DNA of 64,000 nucleotides from Megalopta genalis (taxonomy: Eukaryota; Arthropoda; Insecta; Hymenoptera; Halictidae). Positions 48,664 to 59,642 of the stretch are shown piece by piece. The stretch lies in the NCBI RefSeq assembly GCF_051020955.1, contig NW_027476093.1, forward strand, positions 2,571,001-2,635,000. Reading direction: 5' to 3'. The notes below the pieces were generated by a model. It had not been told where the DNA came from and made no database searches. It saw only the letters and a program-made list of their open reading frames with translations. Each line of letters opens with the position of its first letter. Position 1 is the stretch's first letter. The translations under genes and the position numbers were made by a program.

Positions 48664-48981
48664 TACAGGGTGTCCCAAAAATGCCTCGCAATCCGAAAGT
48701 GGCGGTTTCCTCAGGTCATTTGAAGCAACTTTTTCCTTAGTGAAAATGTTCTACGAGGCTTCGTTTACGAGTTATTAATGAAAAACAGTGACCAATGAGA
48801 GGCGAGCTCGGCTGGCGCGAGGCGACCGAGCCAATGAGCGGAACTGTGCTTCGTGCGCTGGGCCGCCTCGCGTCAGCCGTATTCGATTCTTATTGGTCAT
48901 TGTTTTTCGTTAATAACTCGTTAACGGTGCCTCGGAGAACATTTTTGTAAAGGAAAAAGTTGCTTCAAATGATCCGAGGAA
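48664..48981. mobile_element. Family B element, right end missing
   Basis: TACAGGGTGTCCCAAAAATG on the left. The right arm stops at CAAATGATCCGAGGA, so about 45 terminal bases are lost. Confidence 0.88.
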
Positions 48982-50977
48982 TATATAATCGCGATTATTC
49001 CTGTTAAATCTGCTTCGAAACATCCGAACACGGATAGCTCGCTACTTACGCGAATCTCGACACGCGTGCCACGGAAATCAACTTTTTCCCAGCCGGAGCT
49101 TGATCGCAGTAATGTCGCATTTGTCGAACGAGTCGACCGCGAGACATCTCCACCGGGGATTGTAGCCATCGGAACAATCCTCTCCTTCGACATCCCCCCC
49201 CCTCCCCCTAATCCCTGTGTAGCTCAGAGTCAGGCCGGGTAACATCCAGTCGGGTGTCCGGTTGCGGATCGATGCGGCATTGAACCGATTAACGCGCCTC
49301 TGGATCGCAGGGTGTGATCGCCGTCTCCCCCCCTCCTTGGATCTCCTCGCAACCAACGACCTACGCCAAAGACATCGACCGGACGGGGCGTGAGGGGAGC
49401 GGACAAGTGGCAAATGTTCGCCAACTAATTTAAAGTTGACCGCTGGCCGGACAGCGGTCTTTCGCTCCGCCGCGTCTTGTCGTTTTAAAGAGCTCGCGAC
49501 GCGCGAGCGGGCGCCGGATACGCGCGGATTCGCCGGTTAAAATCGGGAACGCGTGCGCGACACGAGATCGAGAAGGCGACGCATCGATAACCGCGACCGT
49601 GTCGACAGCTCGTTTCGAGTTTCAGCCGAATTTCCGGCCCCGTTCTCTCGTCGGATGACGGCTCGCGCGGCCGCGCCGCTGTTTACCAATCTGCAGACAG
49701 CGCGCAAATTGAGAGCAACTCGAGCATAAGGTCGGCTCTCAAACTCTATTGTTCCGGAACTCGGCGCCGAGGAACGCGAGCGAGGCCGTCGATAGCCAGG
49801 TGCCGGGAATCTCGATGGAAACAGAATCGCAGTTATCGAGGCTTCCCGTTGCCGTTTGCATCTTTAAGTCTGTTCGATCGCGATTACTAGACTGTGGGCC
49901 GCGCGACACGCCGCCCCACCCTCGCCTTCCATTTCCCCGATATCGCAGCGAACAGGTTGTATCGACAATCTTCGGTTCGCGACCGCTGCTCCCAGGCGAC
50001 GATGCCGAGATTTGTTTGCCGCGAGTAAATCGCGGCCGCGCCGCGGCGGGGCGGCGACCGGTGAAAGATGTTTGCCTCGTGCTCGATGGCTGCGCGAAAC
50101 AGGTGGAGATAAAACGGCGTTGATCGCTGCACTCCGGCCGGTTCGTAAAGGGAGAATTTCCGCCGGCAATATCCTCGCCGATGAAACTCGAGGAGCTCCC
50201 CATTTTCTCCGTTCTTTCGCGCATCGATCGAGCACCATACGAATTTGTCCGCTACAATTTGCGAAGGCGCCGCGCGGCTCGGACCTCCGCGGCCCGATTC
50301 TTATTAGCCGGAAAACAGATTTGCGTGTAACACGCGCCGCTGTTCGGCGCGTTCGAAAATTTACGGTCCGCTCGGCTCCCAATGGTGCTCGTGCCGGCGA
50401 GCGCCGATAATTCTTTCGCCGTTGCAACGGAACGTTGCCGAATTAATTAATCCCACTGGAATCGACGGGCAGCGGTGGTTCGATCGTCTCCTTGAAACCA
50501 CGGAAATCAACGGGATTGAAGCACGTTTCGCGAACAGCCAGAGCAATTCGCCTGTCTGTGCTCTTCGCGTTCCGCGTGTGCGCGCGTCCCGCGAAATATC
50601 GCCTCCGACGATGCCGTCGAAGAAGTTGGCGACACGGAGGATCAATTTTCGCGAAGCAATAACTGGGAAATTTATGCTGTCTCCTTGTACCCGTCGAAAA
50701 TCCAAGATCGGGGAACAAAAATCGTAGTTGGGAATCGTGATTTCTCACTTCGCGAGTTACTTCACTTCTTCGCGACGCTCTGTTCAAGTTACTTGCATCC
50801 GCTGTTCGGTTCCTTTTTGTGAAGATCATTGTTTCCTGTTGCGAATTCGCATCTCCTGATGCGTCCTTTCCGCCGTCTTAAATCGCAGCTACTCGTTTTT
50901 GCCGTAAATGCGTAAACTCCGCAGTCTGGTAATCGCCACGACGAATCTTAATTTTCCAGTCACGGCTTCATTAACGG
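48982..50977. other. Intronic noncoding stretch, very GC-rich
   Basis: CpG-dense, with many overlapping frames on both strands (49739..50427 minus, 49749..50410 plus). None resembles a known family or is bounded by convincing splice sites. Confidence 0.55.
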
Positions 50978-51197
50978 TACAGTAATGTCTCTCTAATTGA
51001 CGCTCGGATTGTCCACGGAAATGGACAATTTTGGAAGAGGAGATGCGATTATTCGAGGCTTGTACCTCGTTTTTATACTTACCGAATGTCAGTGACTATA
51101 AAAAACGAGACGCAAGGCTCGAATAATCGTATCTCCTTTTCCAAAATTGTCCATTTTTGTGGACAATCCAAGCGTCAGTTAGGGAGACATTACTGTA
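50978..51197. mobile_element. Family A MITE, complete
   Basis: TACAGTAATG to CATTACTGTA, with well-paired arms. Confidence 0.92.
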
Positions 51198-53221
51198 CTC
51201 CGTTGTCTCGATGTTTAACAGACAACATGTTAATTCGAGGATGCGTATTCAAATACCCTTAATTTAAAAGATGTAATTGTAATCTAAATATAACCTGCCA
51301 ATCGATCCTAAAGCTCGCCTTCGCAGAGGAATTAGGAAGCAGCTCGACGAAAAGAAATAATCGAAGACTGCCGCATAATTAATCAAAAACATTTCGCAGT
51401 ATTCTATAACAAAAGAAAGCGCATATATAACGGAAAAAAGCAAATATTCGTTACGCGAAACGGCACAAAAGAATTTGCGACCCCCCATGCACACGGTAAA
51501 CAATAACACAACCACCTGGTTTTCCAAAAAAAGAAGAGACGCCGAACTGCTTCAATGAAACTCGCGGCGCAGGAGAAGCTTTCGGGTGCATTTGCATTGG
51601 CGAGCAATCGTTCCCGTTCGTTCAAGAGCCCGAACCCTGCACATCGGTATACCGAGAAATATATATTTTTGCCGTGACAAAAGCAGCGGAGCTGGCTGGC
51701 TGGCTTTCATTTCGCCGGCTCGCCGAAAGTCAAGGAAATAGTCCGGGTAATAGAGTCAGCTGGTACACCCAGTATATTAAGGGTGCCGTTCGCTTAAATT
51801 GCCTCTCGCCGGCTCCGAACCTTATCGTCGGTAGCCGGGCGTGATTGTTGCGAAAGCTGGTCGGGCTGGCTGGCTGGCTGGCATGGCGTGCTCTCAGATT
51901 TGGTGCGCGGCCGGCACGCGCGCGCTTCCACCGACCAGAACTCGTCGATGTAGAACGGAGACGGTGTATCGCCGGGAATCGGTTGTAGGGCTAATCCTTG
52001 TCGCGCACCGCTGCGAATAGAAAAGTCGGGGGGGGGGGAGGGAAGCGACCGATACGCGTGTACCCGGCGATGTTTTATCGTCGCGGAACGCGGAAATTTT
52101 TCAGCGGATAAACCCCGGAGCGGCGCGTAGCTTTTTGTGCCGTTGGTTTTTGCACGGTTAGACGGAAGCTCCCGGACACGAGGAAAAAAGCGGATCGTTG
52201 CGACGATTCGACGGGCAACGAGACTGCACGCGCGCGGGTAAGAGCGACGCGATGCGGCGAGACGGATGACGGAGCCGGTCGTTAAACCGCGCGCGCGCGC
52301 GCGGATAGAGAGCGACGACGGCCGCAACGATTCCCCGCGCATATTATGATATTACGTATCGCGAGGACGAACAGACGATGACACACATCCGCGGCCACAC
52401 GTCGGTCACGGAGAAATTGCTAAATCTGCCGACCGCGTCGGCACGAAGCGCGCCACGCAAAATAGCCTGCGGCCGCGAATCGATTAGATCGGTCGGCCCG
52501 CGTTGCCAAAGGAATTCTTTGTGGTGCGCGCGGTGGTTAATTGGCAGGTAATCGAATAAATGGTCGATCTGTCTTTTCCGAGCGAGCGCAGCCCCGCGTT
52601 TCCACCGAAACGCTCTCGAAAACGCTTGCCTCGAGGTGTGCACCGATTCTGATAATCGCATCGGACAAGGCGGAGAACGTCTTCCGCTGCCGCAGCGCCT
52701 GCGAAACGCTCTTTCGGCCGAACGGAGAATACTCGCGCCGCTGAATTAGCTGCGCTGCATTAATTCGTATATATATACACATATTGTGTATGTATATATA
52801 TATCGTGGTTCGCCATGTTTATGCAGTGGATACTCGCGCGTTGAAGTCGACGCGAAATGAAGCAGCCACTCAAGATCATTGAGAGGAACTTCTGCTACCA
52901 GTGTCTGCGCGATGAATGCGTCTACGGAGATGTTCCCCTGCGCTTCTTTCACGCTGCAGCGATTCATTCGAGGAAAGAAGACCGCACGCACTCGGCGAAG
53001 TGGTCTTGAGTGGCCAATTGGTCCGACATCTTTAATGGCCGAGAATAAGGTTATGATTTACAGATTAACTCTCAGCCGATGAATTGCTCCGTACGATCTT
53101 CGCGCGATTATTCGGCACCGCGCGAAACGATGCTTTTTCTCAAAAAGTTCGTAACTTTGTACGAAGTGTACGCATTCGTGTGCTTTGAACACGAATTGGT
53201 GAAACTGGTAGTTTTGACCGG
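51198..53221. other. Intronic noncoding stretch, GC-rich 51.5-52.8 kb
   Basis: Contains CTGG runs (about 51690-51708 and 51867-51884), a GC dinucleotide run (about 52287-52301) and a TA run near 52770-52803. No gene recognised. Confidence 0.55.
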
Positions 53222-53409
53222 TACAGTAATGTCTCTCTAATTGACGCCCAGATTGTCCACGAAAACTGGACAATTTTTGGAGAGGAAGATTATTCGAGCC
53301 TTGCGATTCGTTTTTATAATTATGAATTGTCAAGATTATGTGAAAGTTATGCAAGGCTTGAATAATCATATCTCCTCTTCCCACACACAAACTGTCCACA
53401 TAACAGTAC
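53222..53409. mobile_element. Family A MITE, right arm reduced
   Basis: Begins TACAGTAATG. The right part is scrambled (CCCACACACAAACTGTCCAC) and the terminal GACATTACTG is reduced to AACAGTA. Confidence 0.86.
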
Positions 53410-53638
53410 AGTAATGTCTCTCTAATTGACGCTCAGATTGTCCACAAAAACTGGACAATTTTGGGAGAGGAGACACGATTATTCGAGCCTTGCGGTTCGT
53501 TTTTACAGTTAACAGATTGTCAACAATTATAAAAAACGAGGCTCAAATAAGGCAAGGCTCGAATAATCGTACTTCCTCTTCCAAAAATTGTCCATTTTTG
53601 TGGACAATCTGAGCGTCAGTAAGGGAGACATTACTGTA
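53407..53638. mobile_element. Family A MITE, TA shared with previous copy
   Basis: Complete. Carries an extra GAGGCTCAAATAAGGCAAGG in the right inner arm. Confidence 0.9.
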
Positions 53639-55210
53639 TTTCGAAGCACGATAATTGGTCAACTTTGTCGCACTAGATCTCGGTGACCGTGCACGACATT
53701 CGAAAATTTCAAACGGCATTCGATACCGTTGAGAGAATCGCAACTCGACCAACATTTTGCGATAAGGTGCGACTGCGCTAACCTTGAAATCTCCGTCGCT
53801 TCTAATTAGACGCATCGGACAAATTTTGAAGAATCAGCTACCGGTCTTGGAGTGAAATAGAAATCTCATCGACGGTTTTTAGCAAGCCCGAATTCTATAC
53901 GAAGACTAAAACGACGGTATATTTATATTAGGTTTTCGTCTCGACGAGAGAGCGGAGTCGCGCTTTGCAATTTGTCCCCATAAAGATGCCGACCTAAATA
54001 GCTGGCCGGCGGCTTTAGCATACGTACGAGCCGCCACGTGCACGCGCGAACGGGTATTAATCAATCGGAGACCCGTGCGAAGAATCAAGATCCGAAAAGT
54101 TGCTTCATTATGACGAAACTTCCGCGTTTCCGTTGATTACACACGGGCGTGCCCTTTCCGCCTTCGCGTTCCGAATAACCGAGGCTGGAAGCGGTCCAGT
54201 AATGTGCGAGGAGAATAACCGTATCGAGTTGGACGTTATATCGCCGCGACCCACGTTTTTCGTAACTCGTTAGAAAGGCAATTTAACTTGTCGCCGACCT
54301 CGCTTAATACAGCAACGTTATCGAGTTCTCCCGGCTCTTTCTCCGTTTGTACTCCGATTGCGCCGTTAGACTAAACAATTCTCGAACGGCTGATTTGAAT
54401 TTTTCGCGGGCTTCGCATGCCACGGCGTTCCCGTCCGGCGCGGCGTCAATTGAGATCGGAATTTCCTACAACTGTGTGCAACGACTCGAGTTACTGCTGC
54501 AGGCACATATTTTCCACTTTTACAACGTCGGAGTCGCCGGGAACTCGATAAAATTTCCGCTTCAGCGGACGAATTTGTAGACGGTTGAAACAATATTTTA
54601 ATACGTTACGCTACGCGTCGTTAATTATTTTGTTAATTTTTGGGTCTCTGGTATCGACCTTCTTCGTGTTCTTTCTTAATGTAATTATTTAAAATATTGT
54701 ACTTTAATGAAGCACTTTCGTCGGCTTCGTTTCTTAACGTGGTTACGCGACGCGGCGAAATTATATCGATAAATTTTTGGAAAATTATACATTTTCCTAT
54801 TCCTGCCATCCGAATAAACGATATCGAAGTAGAACTGAAATATTTGGATAAATGCCAATCTTAATTATTCGCGAAACACGTATTTTTGCGTACTGTCAGT
54901 CTTCTACTTATTAATTTAGGGGGGGGGATTTTATAAATCATGCGCGTGTCACATCGAGATTTCATTCTATCTAGAGCATCATCTATTTTCTATTAGGAAT
55001 GATGCGCACGAGTACCGCGATAGCGACGTGATAGCGCTGCGATATAACCCCTATTCTGCAACGGTGCCATGATTCAAATACATGGTGCACCAAATCATAT
55101 CAGACGATGTAGCAAAGGAAATCGATCTGCGTTACCGATCGAAACAAAAGATAACAGTAATCTTCTCTTCCCTTGTGCTGTAACAACGAGCCAGACTCGT
55201 GACTACCAAT
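53639..55210. other. Intronic noncoding stretch
   Basis: Nothing recognised. Confidence 0.55.
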
Positions 55211-55346
55211 TACAGTTGGGAAGAGGAGATACGATTGTCCGAGCGCTGCACTTAGTTTTTATAATTGCTGTCAAGGCTCGAATAATCGTATCTCCTTTTC
55301 CCAAATTGTCCAATTTTGTGGACAATCTGGGAGTCAATTAGAGACG
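55211..55346. mobile_element. Family A MITE, left end missing
   Basis: Enters at CAGTTGGGAAGAGGAGATAC. The right end reads GTCAATTAGAGACG before the next element. Confidence 0.83.
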
Positions 55347-55370
55347 CCCTTACTGACGCTCAGATTGTCT

Positions 55371-55431
55371 ACTAAAATCCAAAAAAATCATCGATCGTCA
55401 TCACGCCAAGATCGTTGGAAAATAATTATCA
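55371..55431 (+). repeat. 61-bp direct repeat, left copy
   Basis: ACTAAAATCCAAAAAAATCA through AAAATAATTATCA. It differs from the right copy at only 5 of 61 positions. Confidence 0.88.
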
Positions 55432-55470
55432 CAGGGATGGAAGGAAAGCAGCGTCTCCGAGAGGAAAAGA

Positions 55471-56185
55471 TTGATATTTAAAAAAAAAAACACTTCATTT
55501 TAGTGTTATCTAGACATGAAGTTACGATATGCCTTCCCACTTCGAAAAATCCGGAAAACGAATTCCACTAGTCTCAGTAACTGGTCCAAAATTTTGCTGC
55601 GGAGACTAGTGGGATGGATTTCCAGACATATCCCACAAATCCGGAAAATGAAGTCTACTAGTCTCAGTAATTGGTCCAAAATTTTGCTGTCAACCTAGCG
55701 GGACCAGTTACTGAGACTAGTGGAATGGAATTCATTTTCCAGATTTTTGGAATATGTCTGGAAATCGATCCCACTAGTCTCAGTAACTGGTCCACTTAAG
55801 TGAATAGCAAAATTTTGGACCAGTTACTAAGACTAGTAGAATTCATTTTACGGATTTTTGAGATCTCTTCAGAAATCAATCCCACTAGTCTCAGTAACTG
55901 GTCCCGCTAGATCGCTAGCAAAATTTTGGACCAGTTACTGAGACTAGTGGAATTCATTTTCCAGATTTTTGGGATATGTCTGGAAATCCATCCCACTAGT
56001 CTCAGTAACTGGTCCACTTAGGTCGATAGCAAAATTTTGGACCAGTTACTGAGACTAGTAGGATGAATTTTCTGACAGATGTGGTTGCGAGTGTAGATCA
56101 ATTTTTTGTAAACGTTCTCATTACTTTAGCTACAAATATCGCTAAAATTAACTGTTTATTATAGTTTATTATTATTCTTAAGTCT
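55471..56185. mobile_element. Family C dyad-array element, long copy (5 dyads)
   Basis: Same start (TTGAT, A-run, CACTTCATTTTAGTG) and end (TTATTATTCTTAAGTCT) as 15464..16197. Dyads start near 55566 (collapsed: one arm partly deleted), 55655, 55771, 55882 and 55993. The loop polarity of the first two is opposite to that of the last three. Confidence 0.85.
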
Positions 56186-56259
56186 GTCTCCTACACATTT
56201 GCTATGCAAGTTAAAGTTTAAAATTTCTGGTTTCTTTGTGGTGTCCTATCCCTATCCCC

Positions 56260-56320
56260 ACTAAAATCCAGAGAAATCATCGATCGTCGTTACGCCAAGA
56301 TCGTTCGAAAATAATTATCA
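56260..56320 (+). repeat. 61-bp direct repeat, right copy
   Basis: Partner of 55371..55431, in the same orientation and the same length. Confidence 0.88.
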
Positions 56321-56448
56321 TTTTATAGACAATCCGAGCATCAATTAGAAAGACATTACTGTATGGATGTTATGCATTTTGTCCTGATTTAGACAAAATT
56401 GTATTTTCTTGTTACCAAATTCTAGAAATAAAATTAAAATCAGATCCT

Positions 56449-56677
56449 TTAATCCTCTGCACTCGAAGCAATTTTAACCGTAAATCTAGAATAATTTGTC
56501 TGACTTCCTTTTCGTACGACAAAGTGCACTTTATGCATATGGAATTGAGTTTAGTGACTCCTATAACGGTTACACTTTTAATTTATATTCCTGAATACTG
56601 AACTTTGATAATATAAAAGTTACCTTGGAACCGTGATGTGACAATTTCAGCGGCGTCTCGGAGTCGCAAAGGGTTAA
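56449..56677. mobile_element. Family D (piggyBac-like) MITE
   Basis: TTAATCCTCTGCACTCGAAG to GGAGTCGCAAAGGGTTAA. The right end has lost the CACCACTCGAG part. TTAA is kept at both borders. Confidence 0.82.
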
Positions 56678-58233
56678 ATGTAACAGAATTCAGCCGCGTA
56701 AAAAGTGCTGCAAAACGCGATACAGCTAATTTTCAATGGTGCCGCACAGTCGTCGTTCGAGTGCGAAGGATTAATATCTCGCAGCATGAAATTTCATCGG
56801 ATCGAAAGAATGTCGTATGCGTCCAGACTCAGCAGTCTCGTAAAGACGTTACGCGGATAGGGACGGATTGTTCCCTGCATATCGGCTGTTAAGTCGTCGC
56901 AACGGCATCGAATAGCACAAAGGAATCGATCGTTTGGACTGGCCTTAGCTACTGGATAGCTAGGAGGCATAACTTGCTTTCAACGAAACTTTTACGAAGC
57001 TTGCAGCCAGGAATTTTCTCGCAGTTCCATCGTCCAGCGAAACAGAGGGAGGAAGAAAGATAGGAAAAGAGAGAGAGAGAGTGAGAAAGGGAGAGGTTCG
57101 AGGGCCCGCGAGATACGAAGCACACAGGTATCGGACAGGTATGAATATCGCATGACCATCGGTCTCGTTCGAACGGACCCTCGTGTTTGACCTCGCGCGT
57201 GCATGCGAGCGTCACGTGAGGACATAAAATATTTTGTCGCGGCGCGACAATTTACCCTCCGCTCGCTATTTGCCTCCTTCTTTTCGGGGGGTGGGATGAT
57301 AGAGGGAGGTGTGGGTGGCTCAACAAAAAATCAATAGGCCGCCGCAGGAAATTGAATTTGGCCCGCGCGAACTGGCCCGATGTGTACCGCAGCTGCGTGG
57401 CCGTCGGGAGAAAGGAAAAAATGGGAAAACGAGCGCGAAGGAAATAGCACCTGTCGGTCGGACGCGACCGAGCCACCTCCATCGAGATTCATTCGATTTC
57501 TAGCCCGGCTGAAAATGTGTTCAACCCTTTACAACCGTACGTCTGTTTCCAGTCATCCGGCGGATATCCATTCCACTCGTACGTCTGCCTTCGCCCCCCC
57601 CCCGCCCCCGCCCTCCCCGTCAATGAAACTAGATGTGTATTGCGATTCTTTGTGCCCCGCGTACATCTGCTGACACCGAATGTGATGGATTGGGAACGGA
57701 ACGCGGCAGTTCCTTTTTTGTTACTTCTGCGGGGTCCGAATGTTTCTATTGAAATCGATCATCGACGGTATTTTGTTGCCCTTCCTCCATCGCCCCCCCC
57801 CCCCACCTTTATGTCTTCACCGTAAAATAGCTGTGCCAAAATAAAAGCTGACGCATCCTCGCAATACCCCGATGTTGAGTTACGAGGGCCGTAATATTAT
57901 CGCTTTGAGCTCCCCCCGAGTCGGCGGTGTAACAGAAATATTTTATTAGATCGCCTTCCTTTCGTCAGCATCGCACCGAATCGTGCTATACCGAACATTT
58001 CTAGTACATTCGATCGAGCCGAATGTTACTAGGATTTTTTTAGAGAAAAATAGTTCGTTTCTTTTTCTTGTTGCTATATTTTAGAAAATATTTAGAACGC
58101 GATGTCCACGTCTGTCGAAGGGTTAAACGGTCGACCTAAAGGTTAACGATAAGGAAGTTCGAGAAGGCACAATATTCAGTGAAATTTCAGAGCACAGAGT
58201 ACAACAATTTCTTTGTCTTTTCGTTTCACTTAC
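56678..58233. other. Intronic noncoding stretch next to exon 1
   Basis: Mixed composition with C- and G-runs (about 57594-57604, 57793-57805). The plus-strand frames at 57380-57825 overlap each other and are unrecognised. Confidence 0.55.
56733..56774. mobile_element. Family D right-end fragment
   Basis: TCAATGGTGCCGCACAGTCG followed by TCGAGTGCGAAGGATTAA matches only the last 40 or so bases of a D element. Confidence 0.65.
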
Positions 58234-58633
58234 CTTCCTCGTCGCTGCCGATCATGGCGTACCGCTCGTATCCCGTGAGATTCCTGACCGCGCCGAGGCC
58301 GAAATCGTCTTTTGTCCACTGAATGGGTCCTTTCTGGTCGAGGACTCGGCAAGGAAGCGTCACGCGACTGCCAATCACCGCGGTCTGATCCATTGGCTCG
58401 ATCGCGAACCGTTGATAAACTACTTCCGTGGTCGTAACCGGCCTCGCCGTCGAAGCCAAGGGTGACACGTTCGTCATGTTCGTGGCGGACGTTGTCCTGG
58501 TTCCCAGTGTCAGTAACAACGGTAGCCAGATTATAGACGATGTCGATTGCGGCGTGCCCTTCGGTCTCGTTCTATAAAACGACGGTAACAGAATTTTTAG
58601 CGGACAGCGTCGATACAAAGGTGGACGGTGCAT
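58234..58633 (-). CDS. IRRE-family Ig cell-adhesion protein, first recognised coding exon (signal peptide, start of Ig1)
   Basis: From the ATG at 58633 (A at -3) the exon encodes 133 codons plus one base and ends at a perfect GTAAGT donor. Residues about 33-50 (hydrophobic core IIWLPLLLTL, then TRTTSA) look like a signal peptide with cleavage near residue 50. A Thr/Ser-rich linker with sequons NMT and NVS follows. Ig1 then starts at QRFAIEPMDQTAVIGSRVTL, with its first Cys at about 95 and the core Trp at about 106 in IQWTKDDFGLG, and continues NLTGYERYAMIGSDEEG. The TAVIGS-VTLPC, QWTKDDFGLG and GSDEEG blocks are hallmarks of insect Kirre/Roughest. The protein is expected at the plasma membrane, binding nephrin-like partners in trans. 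The exact start is uncertain: 32 residues before the hydrophobic core is long, and a credible acceptor (CGTCGTTTTATAG, exon from 58571) lies inside codon 21. The true ATG may therefore be in an exon further right. Confidence 0.9.
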
Positions 58634-58726
58634 TCTGGGCGTGGTAAATAAGTTCTACAAAGCGTCGCATACCGACGCGAAAGTGTGTAATAGTTAGCGA
58701 TCTCTGTTTCACGCGTCTCTTATTTT
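58634..58726 (-). other. Putative 5' UTR or proximal upstream sequence of the IRRE gene
   Basis: This 93-base spacer lies between the candidate start codon and the E-box minisatellite. No clear TATA box or initiator stands out. It may be UTR, promoter-proximal DNA or intron, depending on where the true first exon lies. Confidence 0.4.
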
Positions 58727-59151
58727 CACGTGTACACGTGTAATTAAGGTTCACGTGTACGCGTGTAATTAAGGTTCACGCGCACACGTGTAATTAAGGT
58801 TCACATGTACACGTGTAATTAAGGTTCACATGTACACATGTAATTAAGGTTCACATGTACACGTGTAATTAAGGTTCACATGTACACGTGTAATTAAGTT
58901 TCACGTGTACACTTATAATTAAGGTTCACGTGTACATGTGTAATTAAGGTTCACGTGTACACGTGTAATTAAGGTTCACGTGTACGCGTGTAATTAAGGT
59001 TTACGTGTACGCGTGTAATTAAGGTTCACATATACACGTGTAATTAAGGTTCACATGTACACGTGTAATTAAGTTTCACGTGTACACTTATAATTAAGGT
59101 TCACGTGTACACGTGTAATTAAGGTTCACGTGTACACGTGTAATTAAGGTT
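58727..59151. repeat. 25-bp minisatellite of E-box palindromes (17 units)
   Basis: Seventeen units with an exact period of 25 and no indels, each a 14-bp near-palindrome CACGTGTACACGTG followed by TAATTAAGGTT. Variants are ACATGT, ACGCGT and a CTTA-ending unit (8 and 15). I count about 19 CACGTG hexamers. The array begins 93 bp upstream of the candidate start codon of the minus-strand gene. Stray matches at 59181-59192 and 59651-59662 suggest it once extended further and was broken by MITE insertions. Confidence 0.95.
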
Positions 59152-59208
59152 CAGGTGTTTTGCTCAGTGTCGTTTTTAACACACGTGTACACTGTATCAA
59201 AATCCATG

Positions 59209-59439
59209 TACAGTAATGTCTCCCTAATTGACGCTCAGATTGTCCACAAAAATGGATAATGTGGGAAGAGAAGATACGATTATTCGATCCTTGCAGTTCA
59301 TTTTTATAGCCACGAATTGTCAACAACTATAAAAACGAGCTGCGAGACACGAATGATCGTATCTCCTTTTCCCAAATTGTCCAGTTTTGCGGACAATCTG
59401 AGGCGTCAGTTAGGCGTCAGTACGAGAGACATTACCGTA
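59209..59439. mobile_element. Family A MITE with duplicated end
   Basis: TACAGTAATG to CATTACCGTA. The right end contains GGCGTCAGT twice. Confidence 0.9.
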
Positions 59440-59642
59440 CAGTAATGTCTCTCTTACTGACGCTCGGATTGTGCAGAAAAATGGACAATTTGGGAAGAGG
59501 AGATACGATTGCTCGAGACTTGCAGCTCATTTTTATAGTCGTTGACAATCGATAACCATAAAAGCCGCAAGACTCGAACAATCGTATCTCATCTTCCATT
59601 TTTATGGACAATCTGAGCGTCAATTGGAGATACAATTATTGC
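59438..59642. mobile_element. Family A MITE, TA shared with previous copy
   Basis: Right arm shortened (CATCTTCCATTTTTATGG) and its terminus eroded to ACAATTATTGCA. Confidence 0.87.

Larger units (their letters stand above)
55347..56363. mobile_element. Composite element: family A ends enclosing a C array
   Basis: The left boundary CTTACTGACGCTCAGATTG and right boundary ATAGACAATCCGAGCATC...CATTACTGTA are the two outer ends of one family A element. Between them lie a non-A sequence with 61-bp direct repeats and a complete C element. This is either a nested insertion or a longer relative of family A. Confidence 0.65.
23632..58233 (-). other. First recognised intron of the IRRE-family gene (34.6 kb)
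   Basis: The GTAAGT donor at 58233 downward and the acceptor at 23632 enclose 34,602 bases and interrupt a Gly codon after its first base (phase 1). Joining the two exons restores the Ig1 reading GSDEEG-DFSL without a gap, so no extra coding exon is needed between them. The intron is filled with repeat families A-E and GC-rich noncoding islands. Alternative or nested genes cannot be excluded, but none is visible. Confidence 0.85.

Noticed and set aside
55067..55105. Possible hairpin GGTGCCATG...CATGGTGCACC
   Set aside because: The arms pair only with an insertion and several mismatches. Not distinguishable from chance.
58727..59151. CRISPR-like array
   Set aside because: The repeats are contiguous 25-mers with no unique spacers, in a eukaryotic sequence. 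It is a minisatellite.
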